Shown here piece by piece: positions 17,833-25,905 of a stretch of DNA of 64,000 nt. The translations under genes were made by a program, and so were the position numbers. The number at the start of each line of letters is the position of its first letter. The first letter of the stretch is position 1. Source of the stretch: Streptomyces sp. 135 (GTDB taxonomy: Bacteria > Actinomycetota > Actinomycetes > Streptomycetales > Streptomycetaceae); the NCBI RefSeq assembly GCF_020026305.1, contig NZ_CP075691.1, positions 8,735,415 through 8,799,414 on the forward strand, written 5' to 3'. The notes beneath the pieces were generated by a model, which saw only the letters and a program-made list of their open reading frames with translations, was not told the DNA's origin and did not search any database.

Positions 17833-18945
17833 GTGCACTCATTTCGACACTTGCCCAGAAAGTCTTATACCGCAGTAGGGCTCATTCTCGCCCTAACCGG
17901 TACGGCACTGACTGTGAATACGGCAGCTCAGGCGAAGGCGCCGACGGAGAAACAACCCTCCGGTGCGGCTGCCATCAGCGTTCCCGTCGTACAGGAGAAC
18001 GCAGATGACATCACAGAAACTGCGGCAGGCCAAAATGAACTGGCCGAGTTCGCCAATCAAAATCTCGACGAGATTTCCGAAACTACGCCGGGCGCGTTGA
18101 AAGCAAAGAGATCCACCGCACGGGCATCCGATCTGCCAAGCGACTACAAGGTCCTGGAGGTTGATATGTCTAAGGTCGCCTCTCAGCTAGATTTGCCCGC
18201 GTCGGCATGCAAGGACCAGGATAGCGAAGTCCTGGTGGCTCCCGAGAGCATAACCAGCCTCACCTATACGATTAACGACGAGGAGACCGGCATACCACTC
18301 GAACCGGGGCAGGCACCGGAAGAGCCCGACGGCTGCAACCTGAGCGTCGAGTGGGAAGAGGCGCCGGCGGCCGATGACGCCACCCAAGACGACCCCGAAG
18401 AAGCTTCCGCGTCCGTCCGTCCTTACGCCAAAAAGATTGCCAGTGACTGCTTCCGGCGCAAAATAGTGAAGAAGCGTTTTGACGGCACGACATACAAAAT
18501 TGCCTACAACGACTCCTGCTATCAAAACTGGGTGGAGAAGCACGACGGGAACGATTCATGGAACTTCTATTCCAAGCGCGCCATGAGCACGTGCGACCGC
18601 TATGGAAATTGGGCCATCAAGAGCTGTGGACATGGAGTAAAGAGCAACCCGAACGGCCCACACGTGAGCTGGCAGGACTGGGCTCCGAACGCAAGCCAGG
18701 ACCGCAACGACTGCCGCGCCAGGAGCGCGAGCGTGACGCTGCATTCGGTCAGCGTGTCAGCCAACTTCGACATCTGCGATAAGCAGTTGATCCACAAGTA
18801 CGCAGAAGCCGGGAAGATGAGCAGCTACTGGAAGGGCACTGCACGTAGCGCCCGCGGGACCCAGCACCAGGTCGCGGTGAAGACGAACCAGCGCCAAGGC
18901 CGACCCAAGTGGAAGCACTGGACGAACGTCGGATGGGGCGTGTAA
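17833..18945 (+). CDS. Secreted acidic/Cys-rich protein of unknown function
   Basis: 370 residues from GTG 17833 with TTGGAG upstream. A basic start and hydrophobic stretch (VGLILALTGTALTV) followed by AQA form a Sec signal peptide. Residues about 35-200 are acidic and Thr/Ala-rich; about 200-370 form a Cys-containing domain (SDCFRRKIVKKRF, NDSCYQNWVEKHDG, STCDRYGNW, DICDKQL) with many Trp/Tyr, suggesting a disulfide-bonded extracellular domain. Base composition is clearly less GC-rich than neighbours, consistent with transfer. A lipoprotein gene follows 86 bp later. No family recognised. Confidence 0.7.
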   Translation: MHSFRHLPRKSYTAVGLILALTGTALTVNTAAQAKAPTEKQPSGAAAISVPVVQENADDITETAAGQNELAEFANQNLDEISETTPGALKAKRSTARASDLPSDYKVLEVDMSKVASQLDLPASACKDQDSEVLVAPESITSLTYTINDEETGIPLEPGQAPEEPDGCNLSVEWEEAPAADDATQDDPEEASASVRPYAKKIASDCFRRKIVKKRFDGTTYKIAYNDSCYQNWVEKHDGNDSWNFYSKRAMSTCDRYGNWAIKSCGHGVKSNPNGPHVSWQDWAPNASQDRNDCRARSASVTLHSVSVSANFDICDKQLIHKYAEAGKMSSYWKGTARSARGTQHQVAVKTNQRQGRPKWKHWTNVGWGV

Positions 18946-19031
18946 GTAACCGTAGAACCCAGGTGGATCAAGGGCAGGACGCCATGACAACCTTGATCCA
19001 CTTGGCCCGCCATCAACCTGTGAGGCACGAG

Positions 19032-19538
19032 ATGCGCCCCCTAATCCTGTTCCTGGCCACGCCTCTGCTCCTGGCCGCAAGCGCGTGCGCCAACAGTAGC
19101 GACACCGCGGACCCAGCACCCCAGAGGACAGTCAGCGAGAAGCAAGCGATCGCGGTCCTCGACCGAGTGGTCTCCCGGGCGCCGCACTTGAACGCCGCGC
19201 AGTTCTGCAAGGAACTCGCCTACCAGAAGAAGGCCTGTGCCTACGTACGCAAGCAGGCCGATGACTTCTGCCTCAAGCCCGGGCCCAAGCCGCGAGTTCT
19301 TCGTTCCAGGGGTGTAGGCGCCACCAAGGAAGCAGACGGCGGCCGCGTACTGGAGATCGAAGGCAAAACAGCAGGCGGACAGCGATACGTGTCGGAGTTC
19401 TTCGTGACCGCGCCCGATGGCAAACCCCGCGCCTCGACAGCCGTCTACTGGTCAGGGGTGGGCCTGGGAGATTCCCCCCTGGGGGAGAAGAACAAGGTGC
19501 TTCCGCAGTCTGAATGTGGCGGCGACGCACCACACTGA
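19032..19538 (+). CDS. Secreted lipoprotein
   Basis: 168 residues from ATG 19032, preceded by GAGG; an upstream frame extension to 18909 lacks signal features. MRPLILFLATPLLLAASAC is a lipoprotein signal (ASAC lipobox, Ala rather than the usual Leu at -3). The mature part contains three or more Cys and a YVSEFFVTAPDG segment. Same direction as and close behind the 17833 secreted protein, so possibly a co-transcribed partner. Function unknown. Confidence 0.65.
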   Translation: MRPLILFLATPLLLAASACANSSDTADPAPQRTVSEKQAIAVLDRVVSRAPHLNAAQFCKELAYQKKACAYVRKQADDFCLKPGPKPRVLRSRGVGATKEADGGRVLEIEGKTAGGQRYVSEFFVTAPDGKPRASTAVYWSGVGLGDSPLGEKNKVLPQSECGGDAPH

Positions 19539-19687
19539 TCCGTACCCGAAGGGCCGTACGCCGTAGATAGCCCTGGTGCCTGTCAAGGTGACCGAAGGCC
19601 TCTTGATGGGCACCAGGTATCGCGGCGACGGGAGCGCTTCGCCTGTCTGGCGTCAGCGTCCGTCCGTTAACCGACTACGTGGGTCGA

Positions 19688-19903
19688 TCACATCGTCCAG
19701 GCGTCCGGCCCACCGCCGCGCCACTCGATCATCCCGGACCGGACGACGTCCATCTCGTCCCAGTCCTGAAGCCCCGCCTCCTGCATGAACCGGGCCACGT
19801 CCAGCACCGAGTACGCGCGCCCGAGGATCGTGCCGTCGACACGGACGCGGCGCCCGCCGTCGCCGTCGGGCGGGTAGATCACTACGGGCACGGTGGAGGC
19901 CAT
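19688..19903 (-). CDS. Small hypothetical protein (phage/ICE-like)
   Basis: 71 residues, ATG at 19903. Starts MASTVPVVIYPPDGDGGRRV, then a compact alpha/beta pattern ILGRAYSVLDVARFMQEAG. Found beside other small cargo-type genes on the same strand (DUF6233 gene at 19945). No function recognised; an upstream in-frame extension exists but has the composition of non-coding DNA. Confidence 0.5.
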   Translation of the reverse strand: MASTVPVVIYPPDGDGGRRVRVDGTILGRAYSVLDVARFMQEAGLQDWDEMDVVRSGMIEWRGGGPDAWTM

Positions 19904-19944
19904 GACGCCAGCGTGCGGGGCCGCAGGGTACGGCGCACGCCGGG

Positions 19945-20385
19945 CTACTCCAGCACGCCGAGTGCCGCATCCGGGCGGCAGTGCGGGCAGGCGGGGACCT
20001 GTCGATACAGGGCTTCGCGGGCCTGCTCGCGCGTGACACCCAGCGCCCGCGGCCACTTCGGCGCGGCGTAACAGCCGCCGACGTGCACGCTCGCGGGCGG
20101 CCCGTCGCCGATGCTCTTCTCGATGATCCAGTCCGGGGCCGGCGGGCGGCGCCGCTCGCCCTCGGCCCGTCTGCCTGCCGCCGTTCCTCGTCCGCGGATC
20201 CACTTGCGCGTGCGTGCGAGGTCCCGCTCCTGCACGCGCTCTAGGAAGCGCAGCAGGTCGAGGCGGGTAAGCGGAGCCGGATCGTTCGCTTGTTCGAGTC
20301 TAGGCCCCCGAATCGCATGCCCCCAAGGCAACCTTGCGCGTGACCCGTGAGTCGCAGCCAGACGCGCAGCCAACAGCGAAGACAC
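19945..20385 (-). CDS. DUF6233 family protein
   Basis: Contains the family core RFLERVQERDLARTRKWI, PPAPDWIIE, a VHVGGCY motif and a C-terminal CPHCRPDAALGVLE. A paralogue with the same features is at 52384-52716. The true start is uncertain: homology begins near LTRLDLLRFL (about 20268), but no start codon is obvious there and the frame opens at ATG 20385. The Cys/His arrangement suggests metal binding. Common in Streptomyces accessory regions; function unknown. Confidence 0.6.
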   Translation of the reverse strand: MSSLLAARLAATHGSRARLPWGHAIRGPRLEQANDPAPLTRLDLLRFLERVQERDLARTRKWIRGRGTAAGRRAEGERRRPPAPDWIIEKSIGDGPPASVHVGGCYAAPKWPRALGVTREQAREALYRQVPACPHCRPDAALGVLE

Positions 20386-20394
20386 AGGAGCCCC

Positions 20395-20961
20395 ATGCGA
20401 TTGTCACTCGGAGGAAGGATCGGCCCGTTTCATGCCTCGTCAGGCATCGGATGCGGAGGCATCCCCGTCCTGCTCGGCGCCCTGCTGGTGGCCGGGATCG
20501 CGCTTCCTACGGTCGTCGGCATGCTCGTGCCACTCATCCTGGCCGCCGCATTTCTGCGAGAAGACGCCCCACGCTCTCACCGGACGGTGACGGTAGCGCT
20601 CCTGACGCTCTGGTCATGGGCATACCTGCCCCTCGCATACGAGTTCTTCTGGCACCGCGGAGGCATCTTGCAAGTCGGCGTCATAACACACGGTGTCATC
20701 TCGTTGTTCATCAGCGGCGCCTTCGTCTGGCTCCTCGCCAGCAGAACGCCCCAGGGGCTGTCCTCTCCGGATCCCGCAGAGCCTCACCCTGCCGTGAACG
20801 CACCAGAACGACACTGGTGCCCCAAGCATCCACACCGGGACGCACAGTTCCACTGCACGGGATGCGGGAGCTGGAACTGCGCGCACTGCACCGTCCCCTT
20901 CCCGGGTGAAGGCGCGATGTGCGAGCCCTGTGCGCTCGCCGCACGGTTCCGGGACGCCTGA
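20395..20961 (+). CDS. Integral membrane protein with C-terminal B-box-like zinc finger
   Basis: 188 residues; ATG 20395 has CAGGAG 5 bases upstream. Three to four hydrophobic helices (about 18-40, 60-80, 90-120) are followed by a cytoplasmic Cys/His cluster: WCPKHPHRDAQFHCTGC, CAHCTVPF and CEPCA. The spacing resembles B-box-type zinc fingers attached to membrane domains in other bacteria. Function unknown. Divergent from the DUF6233 gene. Confidence 0.65.
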   Translation: MRLSLGGRIGPFHASSGIGCGGIPVLLGALLVAGIALPTVVGMLVPLILAAAFLREDAPRSHRTVTVALLTLWSWAYLPLAYEFFWHRGGILQVGVITHGVISLFISGAFVWLLASRTPQGLSSPDPAEPHPAVNAPERHWCPKHPHRDAQFHCTGCGSWNCAHCTVPFPGEGAMCEPCALAARFRDA

Positions 20962-21000
20962 CCAGCTCGACAAGATTTACGAGCACCAAGGAGGCCCCTG

Positions 21001-21240
21001 TTACTCGACGGGGTCTTCGTCGGCGTGCCGTACGGCCTTCTTCGCCGCCATCTCGACCTCGTGCCGTGGCTGGCCGGTGGTCGCGGCGTGCGCGGTGACG
21101 GCCGCCTGGAACTGCTCGACGGCATCCGCCCACCTGTGCCACTGCGCCTTGTACTCCTCACAGTCGAGGCCCGCGAGCCGTGCGCGCTCCTCCTCGGCGG
21201 AACGTTCCAGCTTGATCAGGTCATCGGAAATCTCTGCCAC
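21001..21240 (-). CDS. Small helical protein, paralogue of 40651-40890
   Basis: 79 residues, nearly all helical and highly charged: MAEISDDLIKLERSAEEERA, middle WADAVEQFQAAVTAHA, end AVRHADEDPVE. The minus-strand gene at 40651-40890 encodes a close relative of the same length and end (HADEDPAE). Small coiled-coil proteins of this type are common ICE/phage cargo. No function recognised. Confidence 0.6.
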   Translation of the reverse strand: MAEISDDLIKLERSAEEERARLAGLDCEEYKAQWHRWADAVEQFQAAVTAHAATTGQPRHEVEMAAKKAVRHADEDPVE

Positions 21241-21308
21241 GAGCGGATCTTAGGCGGGCAGGACGCAGCCCCCGCCTCGACCCGCGAGACAGGGGGCCGT
21301 ACGCGCGG

Positions 21309-21722
21309 CTACGGCCGCCACTCCTCGCGGTAGCCGTGCCGGTCCGCGTACGAGACGAGCATGTCTCGCACCTCCTCGCACGGCCAATCACCCTCGACCA
21401 CCACGCCGACCTGACAAGTCGGGCAGCCGAGGACGTAGGTGGACGGGTCGTTCTCGTCGCTGTCGCGGCCGACCATGGGCTGCAGGGTGTGACGGTCGAG
21501 ACGGCGCCGGTTGGCGTCGATCTCGTGCAGCACCCGCGCCGGGTCATGACGGGCGATGTGGTCTGCGGCCGCGAGATCGCACACGGTGACGATCTCGGCA
21601 TTGCCGTCGCCGAGGACCGACTCACCCATTGCCCGCCACCTGCCGTTCCCCGTGGCGCAGTCCCGGGCATCGGCCTCGTCCTCGTCGAGCTGTTCGCCGT
21701 ACCACTGCGCGAGATCGTCCAC
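21309..21722 (-). CDS. DUF6221 family protein
   Basis: 137 residues. Begins MDDLAQWYGEQLDEDEADAR, has DHIARHDPARVLHEIDANRR, and a C-terminal CPTCQVGV zinc-type pair followed by ADRHGYREEWRP, the family's usual ending. Part of a minus-strand pair with the small HTH gene 2 bp upstream. DUF6221 proteins are widespread in Streptomyces mobile DNA with no known role. Confidence 0.7.
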   Translation of the reverse strand: MDDLAQWYGEQLDEDEADARDCATGNGRWRAMGESVLGDGNAEIVTVCDLAAADHIARHDPARVLHEIDANRRRLDRHTLQPMVGRDSDENDPSTYVLGCPTCQVGVVVEGDWPCEEVRDMLVSYADRHGYREEWRP

Positions 21723-21724
21723 CG

Positions 21725-21976
21725 TTACGTCTCCGCGTCGTTTTTCTTCGGCCGCTTCGAGCCCGACCCTGAGTAGCCCTTCATGATGTCCTGCACCGTG
21801 CTGGAGTTGATGTCGAGCTCGGCGCCGACCGTACGGAGCGACGCCCCCGGCCGGTTGAGTAGCTCGCTCACGGCCGCCTGCCGGGCCTCCTTCAGTGCCT
21901 TGTTCTGCGACGGCATCGCCTTCAAGACCTCACCGAGGGCGCGCGCTCTCGATGAGGTCGGGTAGCCGGAGCGCAT
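21725..21976 (-). CDS. Small HTH DNA-binding protein
   Basis: 83 residues, ATG 21976 (an internal ATG at about 21916 is possible). Residues about 25-65 read as a helix-turn-helix: AAVSELLNRPGASLRTVGAE then DINSSTVQDIMKGY. It ends with a basic tail KRPKKND. Two bases upstream of the DUF6221 gene, so likely one transcript. Possibly a regulator of the small gene group. Confidence 0.55.
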   Translation of the reverse strand: MRSGYPTSSRARALGEVLKAMPSQNKALKEARQAAVSELLNRPGASLRTVGAELDINSSTVQDIMKGYSGSGSKRPKKNDAET

Positions 21977-22226
21977 TACTGCGCCCCGGCTACCCGACCT
22001 CCGCGCATGTGACGAGGACTCGTAGTTCGCACAGCGTCAGTGCGCTGACCAGCACATCTGCCGGATTGGCGTCCTGGAAAGGGCGCCGAGTTCAGAGAGA
22101 TAGTTGGCACTTACGTACAGGTAGCGGTCGCGCGCGTACGCAGGCCGAGCCGCTGACCAGCAGACTTACGAGGCCGAGGCTCACCGGTGCCCCCTACCTC
22201 TCTTTTGTGCCAACTACGAACCCATG
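21977..22226. other. Gene-less 250 bp
   Basis: No supported gene. It lies between the 3' end of the FxLD-type methyltransferase and the start of the HTH/DUF6221 pair, so it should hold the promoter of the latter. Confidence 0.35.
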
Positions 22227-23687
22227 TCACAGCTCAACGGACCCGGGCAGCACAGCGTCACGCCCCGGCCACCGAAACACCAAGCGGCAGTTCACCTTGT
22301 CCAGGACGTCACCAACGGGCAGCGCATCGTCGGGCGTGCCGGCCGGGTAGACCGACAGGACGGGATCGGCGTGCTCGTCGTTGGCCTCGGCGCGGATGTG
22401 CCGGTCCCAGGCCAGCACCGTGGCCACCAGCCGCTCGGCGAGCTCGGGCCCCTGCTCGCCGAAGGCGTACGCGAACCACTCCCACTCCTTGCCCTGTGGG
22501 CTGTCGCCGTCCTTGGTCTGGACGTGGATCAGATAGGCCAGCGAGGCTTCGCCGAGGATCGCGGGGGCGTCGCGGTCCTTCGCGATGCCGGTCACCCCCT
22601 CTCCCGGGTCCTGGTGGGCGACCAGGCGGCAGAAGGACGACAGGGTGGTGGCGGCGTACAACTGCAGGGAGCCGAAGTCGGAGTTCGCCGCCCTCATGGT
22701 CACGCCGGTTGCGACCTTGTGCCGCCGCCCGCGCAGCGCCTCCTCCAGGCCCTCCGTGCAGGCGGCGGGGCCGTCATCAAAGCGCAGCGCCAGTGCCCCG
22801 CCTAGCAAGGGAACGACTGGGGCAGGGCGGGCCTGCTGCCCCTGGTCGCGGACGAACCCGCAGTAGGTGAAGCGACGGGCATGCAGCACCTCGCCGCGCC
22901 GCTCGAACGCGATCGCCCGGGTGTACCCGCCCATCTCCAGCGGCATGATTAGACGCCCGCCTTCAGCCAGCTGCTCACGCCAAGGCGGAGCGATGTCCCA
23001 GCAGTTGTAGGTGATCACGCTGCCGTCGAAGCCACCGCGGGGTACGAGATGGGCGGGCGCGCCGAGTGGGGCGTCGGCTTCGACGGCGGTGACGCGTCCG
23101 CTGCCGGCCTCGGTGAGGAAGGCGCGGGTGCGGCGTACGACCCACGGGGCGATGTCGACGCTCACCACGCGGCCTTCGGATCCGGCGACGTGGGCGAGCA
23201 GTTCGGCGTTGTAGCCTCCGGACCCCGCCTCGAACACGATCGCACCCGGCCCAAGACGCAGGCTCTCGAGCATGTCGGCCTGGAGCCAGGCCGCGGACAC
23301 CGAGCTGATGGCCGTCCCGGCCTCGTCGCGTCGGGTGATGACGGCCCGGTCGCCGCCGTCGTATGCGGCCGCCAGGTTCACTTCCGGGGCGAAACGATGG
23401 CGGGGCACCGTGCGCAGCGCGTCGCGGACGGGCTCGGACGGGGCCCAGCCGCCGTCGATCACCGTCTGGGCCATCGCCTGGCGCAGCCGGACGGCCTCGG
23501 CCGGCTCGCCCGGCACGGGCGGCCGATCGGCGGCGAGCGGGTAGGAGACCACAGGCGGCAGGTCCGGGATGACGCCGGGCCACACGCTGTCGATCGCGAG
23601 TGCGGTCGGGACGAAGACGTCCCCGACTGGGGAAGAGGCAGTGTTCCAACCATGCGCTATTCGGGGATGGGTGTGGCTCCTCTGCAA
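22227..23687 (-). CDS. FxLD-system type methyltransferase (PCMT-like)
   Basis: Up to 486 codons. The body has PCMT-family features: ALRTVPRHRFAP, an SVSAAWLQADMLESLRL region, SAM motif VFEAGSGGYNAELLAHV and VVSVDIAPWVVRRTRAFL; it ends CRLVFRWPGRD. This matches my memory of the methyltransferase of FxLD-class lanthipeptide loci (aspartate methylation). No lanthipeptide synthetase or FxLD precursor gene is visible nearby. The first about 35 codons include a segment repeated at 26336-26363, so the native start is probably internal or the 5' end has been replaced. Family call by motif recall, not search. Confidence 0.65.
   Translation of the reverse strand: MQRSHTHPRIAHGWNTASSPVGDVFVPTALAIDSVWPGVIPDLPPVVSYPLAADRPPVPGEPAEAVRLRQAMAQTVIDGGWAPSEPVRDALRTVPRHRFAPEVNLAAAYDGGDRAVITRRDEAGTAISSVSAAWLQADMLESLRLGPGAIVFEAGSGGYNAELLAHVAGSEGRVVSVDIAPWVVRRTRAFLTEAGSGRVTAVEADAPLGAPAHLVPRGGFDGSVITYNCWDIAPPWREQLAEGGRLIMPLEMGGYTRAIAFERRGEVLHARRFTYCGFVRDQGQQARPAPVVPLLGGALALRFDDGPAACTEGLEEALRGRRHKVATGVTMRAANSDFGSLQLYAATTLSSFCRLVAHQDPGEGVTGIAKDRDAPAILGEASLAYLIHVQTKDGDSPQGKEWEWFAYAFGEQGPELAERLVATVLAWDRHIRAEANDEHADPVLSVYPAGTPDDALPVGDVLDKVNCRLVFRWPGRDAVLPGSVEL
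23635..23662. repeat. Imperfect direct repeat, unit A (with 26336-26363)
   Basis: GAGGCAGTGTTCCAACCATG here corresponds to GAGGCGGTGTTCCAACCCTG at 26336, followed by TGC-C-ATTC in both, about 24 of 28 bases matching. The two units flank the membrane/amyloid-like pair and the hemopexin pseudogene. Possible recombination junction; no known element end recognised. Confidence 0.5.
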
Positions 23688-23708
23688 GGACGTCCAGTGC
23701 GGTAGGAA

Positions 23709-24671
23709 TCACGCGCCCGGGCCGGGAGCCGGTGGATGCAGTGGGCAGTGCGGATCTGGTGGCGCAGCCCGGTACGGTGCGAAGGCCGTGTCTGCAGCAT
23801 CCCGGTAGGGGCGCCGGGACATCCGGGTAACGAGCTGCCACATGGTGCGCTCCTCGGACAGTTGCTGCGGCAGTACCAGTCCGAGCGCGTCGGCCAGCGG
23901 TTTGCGGCCCAAGTTCACCATGGCCCGCACTGCGGCGGCCCACTCATCGGTGGCGTACACAGCGGAGCGGTACCAAAACGGAATCAGTGCACACAGCATG
24001 GTGGCGGTGACGACCAGCAGGGGCCGCTCGGCGGCGGTTGACGTCAGGGCCAGAAGGGCAAGCACCGCCACTACCCCGTGCCCGTATAGCAACGCCACGA
24101 AGAAATCAACGCTGGTACGTGCTGTCTCCACCTGGCGGCGTGCCTGCGCGGGCGCAGCTGCGCTCAGCTCGTTCCACAGCACCTGGGTATCGAGGCGGAA
24201 GCGGTTGTGGCCGTACTCCTCGAATCGACGGATCGCATTGCCGAGCCGGGTCGGGGCGAGCTGGTCGGTGTCCGCCGGGTAGCGGGCCAACTGCTCGTTG
24301 AGCAGTGCACGCTGTACCGGAGTACGGCCTTCCGGGCGGGCAATCAGATCCGTGATCCGATCTTTCCGGGCCCCCTGCCGTCGACATCCCCGATCGTACG
24401 CACTGCGCGGCCACAGCAGATAGCCCTCAAGGATCCGGTAGAGGGGGGTCTGGAGAGCGTTGAGCACGATGCCGAAGAGAACGGCGGTACAGAGGAGTAG
24501 CAGGGCCGTCTGACTGGCCGTGTCGGGCCAGACGCGCTTGATGGCTGCAGTCCGCTGCAGACTGGGAGCGACGGTGAGGAAGAAGACCGCGAGGTTGAGT
24601 GCGGCGGGCAGCACCCAGCCAACGACCAGCGCCCATCCGCCCCCAAGGACGCCCTTGGCGATGTCACCCAC
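23709..24671 (-). CDS. Multi-pass membrane protein
   Basis: 320 residues. Hydrophobic helices near residues 10-35 (VVGWVLPAALNLAVFFLTV), 52-72, 195-215 and 220-240, with a large soluble loop between helix 2 and 3 containing RFEEYGHNRFRLDTQVLWNE. No catalytic motif seen. The next upstream gene (24675-25196) ends 3 bp before its start, so the two form one operon and probably one complex. Confidence 0.65.
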   Translation of the reverse strand: MGDIAKGVLGGGWALVVGWVLPAALNLAVFFLTVAPSLQRTAAIKRVWPDTASQTALLLLCTAVLFGIVLNALQTPLYRILEGYLLWPRSAYDRGCRRQGARKDRITDLIARPEGRTPVQRALLNEQLARYPADTDQLAPTRLGNAIRRFEEYGHNRFRLDTQVLWNELSAAAPAQARRQVETARTSVDFFVALLYGHGVVAVLALLALTSTAAERPLLVVTATMLCALIPFWYRSAVYATDEWAAAVRAMVNLGRKPLADALGLVLPQQLSEERTMWQLVTRMSRRPYRDAADTAFAPYRAAPPDPHCPLHPPAPGPGA

Positions 24672-24674
24672 GGA

Positions 24675-25196
24675 TCAGGACTCCTGCGGCCAGTCGTCGT
24701 CCGGATCGTTCTCCGGTCCGGGGGAGGTGTGCCTGACGACGTGGGGGCCCAAGTCCACTTCGCCGTTCACAACGCCGAACGCGATCGAGCCATGGTCAGC
24801 GCGGATGTGGACGTTGCCGCCGACGGTCAGCCCGTCCTGGCCAGCCGACGCCCCGCCTTGGTGAGCGTGTTGGGCGAGCAGCACGCGCAACTCATGGGCC
24901 GCCTCAGCTCGCTCGGTGTCGTCCAGGCTCTCCAGCAGGGCCTCGATACGGGCCTGCCACACCGCCTCCGAACGGAAACGCGCCCGCGCCCGCTCCATCC
25001 CGGCCGCCTCGGCCGCCTCCAGTTCGGGTGCGATCTGGTCGAGGCGCTCCAGTTCGGCGCTCTCACGCTGCGGGTTCCCTCGGCCGAACCACCGGGCCAC
25101 TTGCTGACGGAACCCCGCCCATGCGTCTGTGCCAGCGGCCTGCACCACCGCAGTGCCTCCCGCTGCGGCCAGCGCAGTCATTGCCTCTGACAGCAT
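24675..25196 (-). CDS. Helical protein with C-terminal beta/amyloid-like motif
   Basis: 173 residues. The N terminus MLSEAMTALAAAGGTAVVQA is a small-residue-rich helix seen in many Streptomyces conflict-type proteins; then WAGFRQQVARWFGRG, a long charged coiled region, and near residues 125-150 GNVHIRADHGSIAFGVVNG, followed by an acidic tail. The last motif resembles bacterial amyloid signalling sequences (RHIM-like class) described with NLR and effector pairs; that is inference. Operon with the membrane protein 3 bp downstream, which could be its effector. Confidence 0.5.
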   Translation of the reverse strand: MLSEAMTALAAAGGTAVVQAAGTDAWAGFRQQVARWFGRGNPQRESAELERLDQIAPELEAAEAAGMERARARFRSEAVWQARIEALLESLDDTERAEAAHELRVLLAQHAHQGGASAGQDGLTVGGNVHIRADHGSIAFGVVNGEVDLGPHVVRHTSPGPENDPDDDWPQES

Positions 25197-25449
25197 CCTC
25201 GCCCTTCCTTCCGAGAGATCAGATCCGGCTCTGGGGTGTGCTGCACTGGAGCCGTCACCACGTCACTCCATCAGACACGTACCGGCACTGCCCCTGGTTT
25301 CGTCGAGACGTTGTAAACACGCGCTAGTCGGTGGCCTGGATGGCTGCGAGGCAGGCCGTCTAGCTGTTCTGGGTGAACTGGGAGCAGGCGTAGGCGGTGC
25401 TGGGATGAGGTCGGGCGCCTGCCCTACACCGCTCCCGGGGCCGTACTGG

Positions 25450-25488
25450 CAGAGCCCACCTCTCACATAGGCCCCACCTTTACGCCGT
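25450..25488 (+). repeat. 39-bp imperfect direct repeat, unit 1 (unit 2 at 25868-25906)
   Basis: Both units start AGAGCCCACC and end CTTTACGCCGTA, with about 33 of 39 positions equal. Unit 2 runs into the start codon region of the hemopexin pseudogene; unit 1 runs into gene-less DNA. Suggests duplication of a promoter/operator segment. Confidence 0.6.
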
Positions 25489-25492
25489 AAAG
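25478..25492. promoter_or_regulatory. TetR-type operator-like palindrome
   Basis: CTTTACGCCGTAAAG, near-perfect dyad. Its exact reverse complement occurs at 25620-25634 and a half-site at 25895. Palindromes of this shape are often TetR-family operators in Streptomyces; no TetR gene lies in the window. Confidence 0.45.
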
Positions 25493-25619
25493 AACCGGGT
25501 GTTGAACCCCCGAGCCATCAACTCCCCGTCTTGCGCGCGCCTCCCGGCGAGTGGCGCACGCAAGAGGCGGCCGGTCGGACTCGCCGGTTCGCGATTGATC
25601 CGCCCCGCGCCTCCGGCTT

Positions 25620-25634
25620 CTTTACGGCGTAAAG
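25620..25634. promoter_or_regulatory. TetR-type operator-like palindrome, second copy
   Basis: CTTTACGGCGTAAAG, exact reverse complement of the copy at 25478-25492, 142 bp away. See that entry. Confidence 0.45.
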
Positions 25635-25905
25635 AACGCACCGGGCGAGCGGAATGACGACGGCTGGCGATCGCGAGTTGGTACTGCACAGAAAACCACG
25701 CTCAGGCACTCAAGCCGATACTGGCAGGAAGGTCACGTCCTGCGAGAGCGCGGGTGGGGGAGTCGATGATGGTTTTGACGGCCAGACGCATGATCTGCCG
25801 GTGACCTTCGGGTCGAGCAACGCCGGCGGACGGTGCCGCGAGTACTAAGCCTGGAGCTAACGAGCGCAGAGCCCACCCCTCGCATCGGCCCAATCTTTAC
25901 GCCGT

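Larger units (their letters stand above)
25197..25905. other. Gene-less 700 bp with duplicated operator-like segment
   Basis: No convincing gene. The stretch holds two exact CTTTACGSCGTAAAG palindromes (25478-25492 and 25620-25634) and a third half-copy at 25895-25906, plus a 39-bp imperfect direct repeat described separately. It probably contains the divergent promoter for the minus-strand pair and for the hemopexin pseudogene. Confidence 0.5.
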
